From the NCBI GenBank assembly GCA_003868215.1, contig QWDQ01000018.1:124001-188000 (forward strand): a stretch of 64,000 nt of DNA. Direction: 5' to 3'. Source of the stretch: Pseudophaeomoniella oleicola (Eukaryota > Ascomycota > Eurotiomycetes > Phaeomoniellales > Phaeomoniellaceae). Numbering within the stretch: position 1 is the stretch's first letter; each line of letters begins with the position of its first letter. The notes under the pieces are model-generated. The model saw nothing but the letters and a program-made list of their open reading frames with translations. It was not told the origin of the DNA and ran no database searches. The position numbers and the translations under genes are program-made. This document shows positions 1 through 12,460 of the stretch, piece after piece.

Positions 1-162
1 AGGTAGACAAAAGGTGTAATATTGTTTGATTTGTTTCCGCTATGCTCGTCAAGGAAGAAACCAGTCCGAGAATGAGTTGCAAACAACGATGCTTTTCCGT
101 TCCGTGACGTGACCCAAGTCCGTCAATCCATTTAGACGCCTGAAAACATTGGAAACCGCCCT

Positions 163-1968
163 CTACTTCTTCCCGTGCTTTGCCTTGAAACTCCCTTCAA
201 ATCCAGGCCTCTTTGCCTTCCCCTTTTTAGATCCCTTCTCCTCTCTCCTCTTTTTGAGGTTCTCTTCTCTCTTTTTCTGCCTATCCTTCATCCCCTTTTC
301 CACTCCTTCGGTCCTGGTCCTCCAATCCTTCTCGCTTTTACCCTTCTTTCCTTCCTGTCGCTTCAATGCCTTTTTCAGAAGCGACGTATCGTCCTTGACT
401 TTCTCTCCATGTGCTCTCTTGCGCGCGTTGAGCCACATATCTTTTTCTTCAATTTCCTTGCGCTTGGCTGGATCAAGGGCTGCTAAGCGTGCTGCCTTGG
501 CTTCGGCTGCGTTGAGTTGCGAGCGAGGGTCCAAAGGGCCCCTTTTCTTGTGCGCATCCGCATCGATCAGAGACGAAAGTGTAGAGTCGGCAATTGTACC
601 ATCGTTGAAGGCTACCCGACCAAAGGAGAAATTGGTATTCTCCGCAATGGGAGATCGTGGACTTCCCAGAAGACTTCCAGAGCCCCCGGGTGAAAATCTT
701 CTAGCCAGCTCCTCATCCTGTTTCCGAGCTTCTTCTTCTTTTGCTTTCCGCCGAAGTTCCTTTTTGTGTGCGCGTCGTTCTTCTTCCTTTTTTCGTCGTG
801 TCTCAAGGAGTTCCTGTCGAGAACGTGCCGGTTGCCCATTCGGACCGTCAGCTTTCCGTGCTGTGCGTAGAGCCTCAATTCTGGCTTGTAATCGAGCTCT
901 GATATCCTCTGCAGATGGCTTAACCGCCGTTGAGTTATTGAGCGACGGCTTTTCTTCAGATGTTTTGATAATAGCTGGCGTTTTGAGGACTGGGAGCTGA
1001 ATTGAGGAAACTGAGGAGCTAGTGGAATTTATCTTGGAGGAATCCGTTTCTGCAGTGTCGGGGGACGGCGAAGTTGACGATGAGGTTGAAATAGCGATGG
1101 GTTGCACGATCGCATTATTTTCTGTTGGCGCGGCGCGAGGTTGCTTTACTGGCTTGGAGGGTTTCGAGATGGGAGTTGCAGTAGAGAGCATTTCCTGTTT
1201 CTTGTGCGCTGGTGGAGGAGCTTCTACGTCGACGGCCTCAGCCATATCATCACCGTCGTCCTCGGACGCTTCTTCGTCTATCCCATCGCTGCTTTCGGAC
1301 CCCGACACTTCACCCGCGTTAGGTTCGTTGGAGATAGCATCAGCTTTCCGTGCCTTCTGCCGTTCCCGCTTGGCCTTGCTCCGCTCCAACTTCGCCTTCT
1401 TTCTCTCCCGTTTGGCTGCCCTCTTTTCGGAACTTCGTTGTTTCTTGTCATCTGCCAGGGTACCCCCAGCATTCGTTGTTGTATTCTGCTTCGACGGTAT
1501 ATCTTTTGCATCCGTTTTCTGTTTCTTCTGTTTCTGCTCTGCTTTTGGCTTCAGACCCTCCTTCGGTTTCTCTCTCTCCTCGTCCAGGTCTACAGAGCCT
1601 GGGTCGTCTTCGTCCTCCCGTTTCCGCTTCTTCGCAGCCGCAGCAGCGACTGCCCTCTCATCTAGGACATCTTTGGCTGTCTTGACATTGTCAGGATCCA
1701 ACTTTGCCATTCTAGCGGCTTTTTTCTGTTCCTTGGTCTGTTTCTTCCTCTGCCATTGGTCCTAATCATAATGATTAGCATGTATAGATAGTCGATGCTA
1801 GAGGACTTGACTAACGCTGTTATCCTCTCCATAATATAACTTTGCAGGTATGAGCGATAGGAGACCATCGAATGCTCTCGCATGGCTCTTCAGCCTCTCC
1901 TGCATAAATGTCAGATCCTGTAAATAAGTAGAGTTGACGGAGTAATTTACCTCTAGATCCGCCGACAT
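163..1968 (-). CDS. SURF6/Rrp14-family nucleolar ribosome-biogenesis protein
   Basis: Three exons (1968-1951, 1899-1816, 1761-163) give 566 aa. The tiny first exon encodes MSADLE; introns of 51 and 54 nt have GT..AG ends and phases match. The N-terminus (residues 7-40) reads ERLKSHARAFDGLLSLIPAK followed by LYYGEDNSDQWQRKKQTKEQ, the conserved opening of fungal Rrp14/SURF6 proteins. A very Lys/Arg/Glu-rich body follows, then the SURF6 domain (roughly residues 330-550) and a basic tail ending GSFKAKHGKK. In yeast Rrp14 acts in the nucleolus in early 60S and 40S assembly; the same role is inferred here. The long charged coiled-coil-like segments are normal for the family. Start chosen because it completes the conserved N-terminal block. 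Confidence 0.93.
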
Positions 1969-2556
1969 GCTGCCTCACACTTACACCGAGTATCCTCGGT
2001 GACAGGCTGAGACGTAGTTTAACACCTGGTAGTGTTCGCACAGGTTGGATCCGGTAGCGAGAGCGATGTGATTGCTCTGCTCGACCGACAGTGCATCGGC
2101 TTTCTCTGGTGGAGGCGGCGGGCAGAAAAAGATTCACCGCAGGAACCACGAAAGTGGGGAACATCTTGGCGTCACAGAACCTCATCTTCTAGGATACATC
2201 ATTTCTAGCAAAAACATGTCAAGATACATATACGGCACTTTTCATTTTGATCTCTCTTTTCTAATTGCCTAGATCCCATCACATCGGCAATGAGGATGGA
2301 AGGTTTCCTGATACGCGCATACCTGCAACTCTCACGCCATGCTCTCTTTTGCGCCTCACGAATACAGATCTGCAGCATCAAAATGGAAACTTGACGTCTG
2401 TTACATCACCATAGATGGACGAGGATGTAAGGACACATTTGCTTGATCTCTCTAGAAATGATAGGAGGATGAATGTTGTCTGTCTCCTACTTGTACACAG
2501 ACGCTCAGCCTTGGCAATAACGTTCGTTCGTCGAACTCAGCGATTGTGTCCATGCC
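1969..2556. other. Intergenic: SURF6 upstream / hydantoinase downstream region
   Basis: About 590 bp containing the SURF6 promoter and the 3' flank of the hydantoinase gene. I see no convincing ORF, RNA gene or repeat. Confidence 0.5.
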
Positions 2557-5500
2557 TCACGCAGAGACGTACTCTGAGATGACACTGCGAGGTTCCACGA
2601 ACTTTCCCAGAGGCTTGTAATCTGCATCAAATCCGAATGCAGAAGGTCCTCCAATATCAATACCTGCCTTCGTACTTGTCCACCGGGGTGAGCATGTGAT
2701 TCCGATGACAATCACCTGGAGCCCATACTTGTACTCGGGAACACCGAGCGCATAGCCAGTGCCTGCATCCAGAACCGCGATCAGGTCTGGCACAGTGGCA
2801 ATGTTGCGCTTCTCCTTCGTTGTAGTGGTATGTTCGGCAAGGATGTTTTCGTTTTTGAATGGGATCATTAACGAGCCTCCTTGTGCCACGGCCTCCATCC
2901 TGCCGGGTATCTTTTCTTCTTCGGCATCTACTACAGCAGATATCGTGACCTCACCATAGGAATGGCCCTTGTGGAGTCTTCTTTCGACTGCTGTAATCTT
3001 GCCCCTGAACAAGATTTTCGCCGCGTCCTTTCCGCCTACCTCTTCAATGATCGCTTCAGCCACGGTAGATACGGTATTGGTTTGCTGGGCAATAGCAATG
3101 CACCTGCCAATCCTCCAGGCCAGTGAACAAGTGTTAATGACACTAAAGTCTCGGACATATCCGGTGTTTGTCGGCTTCGCCGCCTTGCCAACCCTGGAGC
3201 CCATTTCACTGCAAGAGGCTCTTAACGCACGATCAACAATTTCATCATTCGAAGTCTTTGTCATTAGGATGGATTTTCCATCTCCAGAATCGATAGCGCA
3301 AGGAACCAGTTCACCTGGCTTATGGACTGCCAGCGTGGTTTGCCAAAATGTTGGATAAGCTCGACCTGTTTGTGTCAGCATGCTCTTGCACTTAAACAGT
3401 GCTTCCGAGGTACATACCCATCCAGTCGGCATCGACAATAGGTCGGTCGAAATATTTGCTTGATCCCACTAGGAACGGCTCGAGTCCATTTCCACCTCCA
3501 ATCTCAAGAGCCATGACAGCATCAAACGAGTCATGTCGCAGGTAATCCATGAGCACTTTGACTGCATCTATCGTCTCGGTACTGGCTAGTCGCTCGACAC
3601 TCACGGCAGGGCTCCCCATGTGTCCACCCCTAGATTGTCGTCAATGACTATTGCTCTCATCTGTCTGTGGATACGTACCAATATATGACGGCGTCATCCT
3701 TCAGGGACGAGGAGTCGATGAGCCGCATAGTGTGACCTTCCCGTAACTGATCTCTCAACATCACTCTCGTCGATTCAGGATTACCACCGCCGGCACATCC
3801 AAGAACGTACATTCCCCAAGAGAGATACTCCAAATCGGTCTCGGTGATGTGCCATTCGGGAATGCCGGTACTCTTGTTCTTTGTTACCAGAGGACGGTAC
3901 GTCGTGGCATCGACCTTTTCCTCGTCTCTGATCTTGTCTTCCTTGGACTTCTGCACAGCCGTGTCAATTTCATCGTCGTGGCCATTCATATCTGAACCGT
4001 CCAAATCCTCTTGTTTTGGAGTAGTAGTCAGATCTAGATCGCCAATAGCTTTGACAATAGTTCGGACTTGATTTGTGACGTATTGCAAAGGCATTGATTC
4101 GACTTCGACAATAGAAATCGAATCAGGCTTTGCTCCCGCACTCTTTGCTCTTGCGATTGCAATCTTCTTGGCATGTTCGATTGCTTCATGAATGGTCTGT
4201 TTGGATGTGTTTTGCACAATATCTACGTGACCTCCAACGCTGGCTATGGCAGCGCCTACTGCGTTCGCAACGTCGTGGAAAGGGGGCCGTATAAGCTCGG
4301 ATGCACCTTTCAAAGACTCCGGGGCGATAATCGAACCACCCCCAACCAGTATCACTTTGATTGGGTCTGGGGATGTTTTAACGCGGTCGATTGCCGTCTC
4401 AAGGAGCCTACGTATCTGCTCTTGCGCGCCAGTAACGATGGTGTCAGAGACGCCGCTCACTTTGTCGGCATCGCCAACTTTGGCTGCCCCTGCGGCTACG
4501 ACAATGTCTGTAGCCGTAAGTACTGTCCCGCCGAAAACTTGAGCTTCCTTAACGAGCTCGTGACCAACAGAGTCTGGGCCAACAGTAATCGACGAACCGT
4601 CCTGCCGCACGAGCGAACCACCTCCCAAGCCTATTGAATGCAGCAGCGGCATACTGTAGTTGACCGTAACGTCCGCAACCGTCACGTATGCGGGTGCCTG
4701 ACGGGGGAGGCCTCCTTTCTCGAGTACGCCAACGTCGGACGTAGTGCCTCCAATGTCGACAACGATAGTAGCGGCGGCGTCCAACCCGCGAGTTCCAGAC
4801 AAATATGCCGCTCCCCGCATTGAGTTCGTTGGTCCTGACGAGAACGTTCTGATCGGATATTCAGCAGCGCTGTTGCAATCGACAACCGTACCATCGTTTT
4901 GGGTCAGGTATAGAGGACACGACAGTTGAAGCGCCTTTATAGCCAATCTGAACTCGCGGACCGTTCTCCGCGCGTATTTCAAGATTGCAGCGTTCAGAAT
5001 GCAGGCGTTCTCACGCTCTTTGAATCCAATGTTGGCAACTTTGTGTGAACACACTACATCTACACCTGGGAGCTCTCGCTGGATTATAGCTTGAACTCTG
5101 TCTTCCTGATGGAAGAACTCATCTATCGGAGAGAAGACACCTGTCACGACGACAGCTGAAATACCCAACTTCCGGATCTCGGCACAGTGTTCAAGAACCT
5201 GATCCTCGTTGAGAGGAGATTCTTCACTGCCGTCAATTGCTAAACCACCATCAATATAGCCCAGGTAGCCGTCACAGATCTTCGACAATCCTTTCGGCCA
5301 GTCACTGAAAGGAGGGACGTGCCTCAGGAAAGACTTTGACAGTCGGAGGACTGCTACCTTGCTCAGACGCCGGACATCCTGTTCAAGGACGGCATTAATG
5401 AAAGAAGTAGTGCCGATGACCGCACATTCTATGTCCTGACGAGGCACCAAAGACGCTTCCAGAACGCCCTGGACTGCGGACTCTATGCACTTAGTGACAT

Positions 5501-5685
5501 TCGATGTCGTTGGTGTCTTGAAAGACGCAGCTACCCCATGGTCATCCGCGGAGGTTGACGTGACATCTAGAAGTACGGCATCTGTGTTTGTTCCTGTACA
5601 TCCGTTCAGTGGCAGCTCTTACAGGTGCGAAGCAAGGACTCTGACCTCCAACGTCCACACCCAAACGATATCTTTTCTGTGCCAT
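2557..5685 (-). CDS. Hydantoinase/oxoprolinase-DUF917 fusion enzyme
   Basis: Four exons (5685-5646, 5593-3679, 3629-3418, 3365-2557) join in phase to 991 aa. The N-terminus RLGVDVGGTNTDAVLLD (residues 7-23) is the ATP-binding opening of the hydantoinase A/oxoprolinase fold. A second block, VVDIGGTTSDVGVLEKG, and a later LVGGGSIIAP complete the HyuA-like half (about residues 1-480). The C-terminal half from about residue 620, with GMYVLGCAGGGNPES, MGSPAVSVERL and the segment around DADWMGRAYPTF, is a DUF917/S-methyl-thiohydantoin desulfurase-type domain. Such proteins are ATP-linked hydrolases of cyclic amides (hydantoins, 5-oxoproline); the exact substrate is not readable from sequence. The gene is divergent from an NCS1 permease, which supports cyclic-ureide or amide nitrogen scavenging. 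First-exon start preferred because it supplies the complete GGTNTD motif. Confidence 0.93.
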
Positions 5686-6367
5686 TTTATGCGTAGTTTC
5701 TGGCTAACAGCCTGTTGCAACTGTGAACTGATCCAATACAAGCTTGGGCTTCTGAGATCAACTAGAGAGTCACTTCAAACTTGTACACCGTAAGGAACAA
5801 CCGACGTACTATGTCCAGGCTCTCGAAGTACCTGAAGATTTGCTTTCTTTAACTTGATCAGGAAGGCAGCAATATCCCCGAGGTCGTTCCATTGCTGGCA
5901 TGTCCGCGTCGCCAACTGCCCACGGCGATGGCATGCGTTATCAGTAGATCTTGGGATGGCGCCCAACTCCGGAGCAAATGTGGAGCGACTTCACGATACT
6001 CGCCGGGAGACAAGCCGTCGCTAGTTCCGAAAGCTTTCTAGTCATCAACTCTCAACGTTGTACCAACCGGAATAAGAAGTAATTCGCAGGTTCTTATTGA
6101 CATGTCGATCTCATAGAAACTCTACAGGCTCCTATCAAATGCCATGACCACTTATCTGGAACGGTTCGCATGTCCGAGTCACTGTAACATGGTGTGATGG
6201 TAAGTATCGCTTATCTCTTGGCTGTCAACGTCGTGGCATCTAGAATTGGTAGATAAAGCGCCTGAAGGTAGGTCAACTGATCGCCTTACGTTTACGTTTA
6301 CTTCGAGTCTTCTGGTCCCTTCTAAGTATCGCCGAACATCTCTCTCAGTTGGTTGGCGACGGTCACC
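5686..6367. promoter_or_regulatory. Shared divergent promoter, hydantoinase / NCS1 permease
   Basis: Non-coding region between the start codons of two divergent genes of likely related function. It holds five matches to HGATAR, the binding site of AreA/Nit2-type nitrogen GATA factors: 5938-5943 and 6132-6137 (both on the minus strand), 6152-6157 and 6211-6216 (minus), and 6251-6256 (plus). Four of them lie within 125 bp, close to the permease. Promoter function and nitrogen control are inference. Confidence 0.6.
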
Positions 6368-8073
6368 ATGGCGTCTAAGCTGGTAGATTATCTTCGCGTC
6401 CCGACCTCTGACACGACAGCGTCTTCGCAATTCATCAACGATGATATTCGCCCGTTGCCCCCCTCCAGGCGAACTTGGCAGACTTGGTCATATATCAGTT
6501 TCTGGGCAATAAACCAAATCGCTCTGAGCAATTGGCAACTTGGAGCATCGCTCGTTGCCACTGGACTGTCGGTGTGGCAAGCCATCATTGCGATCATCAT
6601 TGGGAAACTCATCATTGCGGCTGTCGCAATCGCAAATGGATGGGTAGGTGCTGAGTGGCATATCGGTTTCGTCGTCCTTTCGCGATATATCTGGGGTGTT
6701 TATGGCTCCTATCTTGCCCTGATACAACGTATCGTGTTATCACTGGTTTGGTTTTCTGTAAGTCCTTTGCCTCACCGAACTGTTACGTCGTTGACTTGGA
6801 ATAGGTACAATCATGGACAGGGGGACTCTGCGTGCAGAACATTCTTGCATCAATCTTCCCTTCGTATCAGCACATGGGAAACACATTTCCTGCCTCCAGT
6901 CATCTAAACACAAAGCAATTCATTGGATGGTGCCTGTTTAACGTGCTGATGATCCCGATCATCTATATCCGACCGGAAAAAATCAATAAAGTTGTGCTGT
7001 ACATGAACATTGTGTCCGTCATAACCCTGATCAGTATCATGATCTGGGCAATGTCAATGGCCGGTGGTGGTGGCCCGCTGCTATCAGCACCCGCTGAGCC
7101 GATGTCCAGCAGTCAACTGGGTTGGAACATTGTCCAGGGGGTAACCACGACCATCGGCTCCATCGCAGTCGGCCTTACAAACCAACCGGATTATTCTCGC
7201 TTCGCTCGGAAACCTGGAGACCAGGTATTTGGCCAGTGGTTCTCCATCATCATCTTCGGATCCGTCCTGCCGCTCTTTGGCTGTTTGGCCTCCTCTGCTA
7301 CCCAAGGAATATGGGGCGAAGCAGTTTGGAATCCTCCAGACATCGTACAACACTGGCTTGATGATAACTATGACGCAAAATCACGTGCTGCTGCTTTCTT
7401 TGCCGGTGTCGGGCTTGTCGTATGTCAGCTTGCCATCAACAGTATCGACAATGCGTTTTCCACAGGCATGGATGGGACCGGTCTGATACCCTCCTTCATT
7501 AACATCCGTCGGGGTGCTTTCATAGGCTTGATTCTATCCATTGCCATGTGCCCTTGGGAGCTCCTCTCGTCGGCAGCGACATTCATCTCCGTTCTCTCCG
7601 CATACAGCGTCTTTTTAGGACCCATGTGTGGAATCCAGGTTTGCGACTACTTCCTCATTCGTCGCCGCAAGCTGAAGCTCTCCGATCTGTATCACGGAGG
7701 GAAGGAGGGAATATACTACTTCAACAAGGGGATCAATCCTCGCTCGTTCATCAGCTGGGTGGTGGGATTCGCGTCCCAGGTTCCAGGTTTCATCAACGCC
7801 ATTAATCCTGCTATCAAAGTTCCGTCGGGTTGTCAACATCTCTACTATCTGGCTTATCCTTTGGGGTTCACAATCAGCTTCGTGGTGCATTATATCATCT
7901 GTCGAGTCTGGCCGCCACCAGGACTTGGTGAGACCGATTCATATGACGAGTTTGGAACCTTTGCACCAGCCGAGGCGGACAAGATGGGTATTCAGCCAAA
8001 TGAGTACATGATCGGGACCGATTCAGGTTCCAACGTGATAGCAACTGAGAATGAACGCTTCGACAAAGCATGA
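6368..8073 (+). CDS. NCS1-family permease (uracil/allantoin/hydantoin type)
   Basis: Two exons (6368-6757, 6805-8073; 47-nt intron) give 552 aa, the usual length of fungal Fur-type NCS1 carriers. Motifs include NDDIRPLPPSRRTW before TM1, NQIALSNWQLGASLVATGLS in TM1, GLTNQPDYSRFARKPGD in the middle, NSIDNAFSTGMD, and the conserved PWELLSSA and GPMCGIQVCDYFLIRR. About 12 hydrophobic segments are present. NCS1 Fur proteins carry uracil, allantoin, uric acid or related compounds with protons across the plasma membrane; the bacterial relative Mhp1 carries hydantoins. The ATG in GTCACCATGG is an excellent start context; no ATG lies upstream in frame. It is divergent from the hydantoinase gene, so a cyclic-ureide substrate is a reasonable inference. 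Confidence 0.94.
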
Positions 8074-8693
8074 CTAGTCAGATAGTATCAATGAAATGAC
8101 ATGAGATTCCACTACCAAAAAGGCCATAAAGTTGAAGCCATAAGATCAGTGCGATGTAGTGGTAGAACGTGCCTTCACCATGGTAACGTAGTAGAGATGG
8201 AGCTGGTAGGTCCTTTCTTTGCCAAGGGACGGGGCTATTCTTCTCCAACCGCATTGTCCCTACCGTCATTCAGCATCGAAAAGGAGAAAAGAGCTGTCAG
8301 ATCAACTCAAGTCAATTCCTCCCTTTCTCTCATTTTCCACGGTTGTGCCAACAAGGTCGAGAGATTTGGCGCGATTCGATTACCGCCCGAACTTAAAGGC
8401 AACTAGCGTTCAGCATTTCCCTGCATCTCCACCAAAGTAAAGTACCGCAAATCAAACACGCAATTGTTCAGTGGAAGTCCACCTATCTTCATATATCTGG
8501 TTCGCGCAATTGTTATACCTTACGCAGGTAGCATTGAGAAGACGAAACGAAGTGTCTCGTACTCGACCAACCTTGCGCTCACCATTCCAACCCTTGCATG
8601 CTCACCACTGGTCCTCCCATTAATGTGCGCCCTTCTCCATTGAATTTACTCGACTGCCTTTACACTGGGTAGCGGTTTCCCAACAACGTCCCC
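8074..8693. other. Intergenic: permease 3' flank and VPS74 promoter
   Basis: About 620 bp without a credible gene. Short ORFs here lack coding character. Confidence 0.5.
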
Positions 8694-9947
8694 ATGGCCT
8701 CTCAAGGAGGCCTCACTCGTCGCCGTGGCGCAGGAGGTGGTGCAACTTTTAATGGAGATGACGACGAAGGCTCTTCAAGTCGAGTTACATCCCCTGCCCC
8801 GAAAGTCAACAACAACGCTGCTTACGACTCTCGCACGCCCGAAACATCATACACCGCTGGGGACAATGGACACGTTGTAGCATACGATCCACGAGATATT
8901 AGCGAAAGCGTGGAGCGAAGCAAACAACCTAAGCTGACGTTGATGGAAGAGATACTGTTGCTGGGCTTGAAGGACAAGCAGGTGCGTCGCCGCAGCATAC
9001 TGGATACGTTTTCAAAGCACACTGGACTGATGTCTACAGGGTTACCTTTCTTTCTGGAACGACAATATCTCCTATGCTCTGCGCGGCTGTATCGTAATTG
9101 AGCTTGCCTTCCGCGGTCGTATCAGTATGCAGAAAGATTCGTCGCGGCGAAGGTTTCCTCTCGCAGATAGAGTTATTGAAGTCATTGACGATACATTGAC
9201 CGGCGAGGTGCTTCTGGACGAAGCTTTGAAAATGATGAAATCAAGTGAGAAGATGAGCGTCAGCTCGTGGATAGATCTCATGAGCGGTAAGACACCTAGC
9301 ACATGTCCGTCTGACTGCCGCTGAAGTTATATTTTTGACTGTAGGCGAGACCTGGAACTTGATGAAGATAGGCTACCAACTTAAACAAGTCCGGGAAAGA
9401 CTGGCGAAGGGACTGGTAGACAAGGGCATCCTTCGAACAGAAAAGCGCAACTTCCTCCTCTTTGATATGGCCACACACCCAGTCGTTGACAGTGGAGCAA
9501 AAGACGAGATCCGGAAACGGGTACGCAACGTCTGCTCTAATCGCACTGTCGTCCTTCCACCTTCGCAATTCCTACCGGAAGACTACGAGTTCAGGTACTT
9601 GAGGACTATCACCATGGTTTGTGCTGCCTATGCAGCAAACGTGTTGGAGAACGCCCTGATTACCATGAGCCATGAGGCTAGAGAACGCGCGTTCGCACAG
9701 GTGGATGAGCTACTGGCCGAGTACAGTCAGTGGCCGTTCGGAAAGAGAACCGGAGGCAACCAGGGTATAGGTGCGAACCTTGGACAAGTTATATCTGACG
9801 AGGTTGAGAAGAACAAAGACAAGGAACTGCAACTAGAGGTAAGAACACTTTTACTGCCAATCCCATGGGATCTCTGAAACTGACATGTAATTCTAGGTCG
9901 TTGCAGCATGTTTGAGCGTTTTTACCAGACTTGACTCTCTGCTATAA
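8694..9947 (+). CDS. vps74: Vps74/GOLPH3-family Golgi PtdIns4P effector
   Basis: Four exons (8694-8981, 9040-9286, 9345-9838, 9897-9947) give 359 aa with all phases consistent. After a low-complexity N-terminal tail of about 75 residues the GOLPH3 domain starts at [20 protein letters not shown] and continues through [36 protein letters not shown] and [20 protein letters not shown]. It ends with the hydrophobic HLH-type C-terminus and final residues FTRLDSLL. In yeast and animals this protein binds PtdIns4P at the Golgi and retains glycosyltransferases by their cytosolic tails; the role here follows from orthology. The last 16 codons lie in a separate small exon, which is needed for the conserved C-terminus. 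Confidence 0.96.
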
Positions 9948-11476
9948 TTTTCAAGCGATGTAGGGGCGCATTTTTTAAGGGGCAAAGATTTGTAACATGG
10001 AAACAAAATCATGAGAGAGGGACGCCACGCCGCCCAGCCCACGGGCGGACATGTTGAAATACTACAATTTTTTTTCTTCTCTCCCAAGAATCCAGGACAT
10101 CATCGTCGTCGTCGTTGTCGTCATATCACGATGGGATTTGAGATTTATCGCATGATCGATTTTCAAGCCAAAGCCACGGTTCCTCAGGTAGTGTAATCGT
10201 GAAAGAAGAAAATGAAATAGCTATTTTGCCATTTTCATTACCAGGGTCCATTCCATCGCCGTCGTTCGGTTCCGGCGACGGAGAGTCATGGATGGGGTGG
10301 TCTCTGCCTCTGACTGTGCTCCGGTTTGCAACGAGAGGGCATAGGTACTATCCGCCTGGGTATGCAACATGATACGTACGTGCGTTCTGTCCGCCTTACA
10401 CCTAGTTACATACGCTCGTGGGATCCTAGAATCCTACATACCGTAGCCAGAAATTCTATCTTCGATAAGCCAGAGTAATTTACACACTTTTTTCGGGTCC
10501 GTAATCTTTTTGGTAATACTTCATTGATAAGTATGGTATACCATCAGGCGTTATACGTGGAAATATCGTAACACCTGGGAATACATTGAACGAGAGTTGT
10601 AGCAATGGGAATGTAAGTGAGACGGTGGTGGTATGATAAAATATATCGTATTTCTGGTGATATTTTAGGGTGAAGGGTCACAGATCTGACGTGCCTCAGC
10701 ATTCAAAATCAAGAATCTCAAGGAAGTCTGCTGAGGCGATCTATCATTTATCGTCGGCGTTATTCACACAAGTCCATAAGAAATTGCAGCATCATCACTG
10801 GATCCGTCCATCAAGACCGAAGCAATTGTCAAGCGCGCATGAAGAAAAGAAAAAAAATGTACCGCCAGTTGATTATTTCCGAAACCTCCACGGTGAAGAG
10901 AAAAAGTATCCGGGGTAAGCGGGCGATTGAGAAGAAAATTCTCTCCTTCTACCCTCCGATTTCCCCTCCAGCCGTCCACGGAGAATAATGAGAAGAGCCA
11001 GAGTGAATACGGAGGGTTTGATATAGTTTTATGTATGAAGAGAAGAAGAAGAGAAGGAGAAGATGAGGTTTGAAAAGGTTTTGAGTAGAGAAGCGGAGAG
11101 GTCAGCTAGAGAGGTTTGGGGATAGTGCGAGATCTGGTCTTGGCGGGGACTTGTGCTTCGATGATATTGATGTGCTCTGTATAGTTGCTACTGTCGTGAG
11201 AGAGGGTCATTGAGGGGATCTACAGCTGGATTATCGCCATGAACTGACGTATTGAATAGCCACATCTGATCTTGGCTCAATGTGTATGTAATGGCCGAGT
11301 TCGCAACATGACCACCACGTCTCATTGAATCGGACGTGACATGTCTTGGAGACATTAAAGACGGCTGAATATCAGCATAAAAACCCAATGGATATATGCC
11401 CGTGGTGAGCGGAGAATCCAAAACCCATCTTGATTCTACATGATATCCACGTACTCTACCTACAATTCGGCTTCAA
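9948..11476. other. Long intergenic region between VPS74 and the IMPACT-family gene
   Basis: About 1.5 kb without a supported gene. It contains a short GTC/GTT trinucleotide run near 10103-10120 and a purine-rich AGAAGA tract near 11036-11065. No RNA gene recognised. Confidence 0.45.
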
Positions 11477-12460
11477 ATGTCCCAAAAAAGGAAGCGTTCC
11501 CCTTCCCCTTCACTAGGAGAGGAGAACTCGTCAAAGCTCTACCGCTCATCTCCCATCGAAGACAGAGCATCGACATTCATCGCCATATACTCACCGACAG
11601 CGTCTTCGAAGACTCTCCAAGCACTTCCTGAGTTCAAGAGCGCTTCCCACCGTATGGCTGCATGGAGAAAGCCAAGCAAACAACGGTCTCTGACCAGTAA
11701 ACCGATCTGTGACTCAGGCTACGACGATGACGGGGAGCAGTATGGAGGAAAGAGGTTGGAGAATGTCCTTCGGAATCTGGATGTTATTGGTTCAGTGGTG
11801 GTAGCAAGGTGGTATGGAGGAGTCATGTTGGGACCTGTACGCTTCACGCATATCGAAGAGTGTGCCAAGGAGGCCATTTCCACATGGAGGACAGAAGTGG
11901 CAGAGGCGGAGAGGAGAAAGAAGGCCGACGAGGAAGAAGTCATCCAGCGAACGAATCTTATCGAAATTCTCGAACAGCGAGATCAGAGTATCACCGTATT
12001 GAGGCAGCTGCTGGCTGAGAAACAAGCAGCCGTGACGAAGACGCAAGGAGCAGATCGCGAAACCAGCTCAGAGGCAGCAGCAACAACAGCAAGCCCATCT
12101 CGAGCGAAGCCAAACTATTCGGTCATGATTACTCCGACACTTCAAAGACTGGAGAAGGCGAGAGACGGTACAATAGCCTGGATTCTGAAGGAGATCGACA
12201 AAGTAGAGGAACAACAATCCAAAGGCGGAAGCCTTGAGGACCAACACGAACTCGATGACAGCAATGCCGCACATGCAACTGTCGTACAGGAGACTTCACA
12301 ATCTAATAAAGGAGAGACGCCTGAATCGGAAACACCGAACCCTCAAGCCGACGGAACGAAAACAAACGATCCAGAAGCAGAAACCCCTATCGCTGAAGCA
12401 GCAGAAGTCATTATCGCACAGGACGAAACCAACCGAGAATCTCTATTCTCCCCTCCCTGA
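11477..12460 (+). CDS. IMPACT/YIH1-family (UPF0029) domain protein
   Basis: Single exon, 327 aa. Residues about 30-135 form a UPF0029/Impact domain: RASTFIAIYSPTASSKTLQA, the core GYDDDGEQYGGKRLENVL (81-98) and VVVARWYGGVMLGPVRFTHI (107-126). The rest (about 135-327) is charged and low complexity, with coiled-coil tendency (EAERRKKADEEEVIQRTNLI) and a long acidic tail. The RWD domain of true Yih1/IMPACT, which competes for Gcn1, is absent, so this is the fungal short-type family whose role is unclear; a link to translation control is only by domain. An upstream ATG at 11440 opens an overlapping frame. The ATG at 11477 is chosen because it precedes the domain with no in-frame ATG before it. 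Confidence 0.9.
   Translation: MSQKRKRSPSPSLGEENSSKLYRSSPIEDRASTFIAIYSPTASSKTLQALPEFKSASHRMAAWRKPSKQRSLTSKPICDSGYDDDGEQYGGKRLENVLRNLDVIGSVVVARWYGGVMLGPVRFTHIEECAKEAISTWRTEVAEAERRKKADEEEVIQRTNLIEILEQRDQSITVLRQLLAEKQAAVTKTQGADRETSSEAAATTASPSRAKPNYSVMITPTLQRLEKARDGTIAWILKEIDKVEEQQSKGGSLEDQHELDDSNAAHATVVQETSQSNKGETPESETPNPQADGTKTNDPEAETPIAEAAEVIIAQDETNRESLFSPP

Noticed and set aside
149-1000. Long plus-strand open frame (283 codons) opposite SURF6
   Set aside because: It is antisense to a well-supported gene; composition (Ser/Phe/Leu/Arg-rich) is the mirror of Lys/Glu-rich SURF6 codons.
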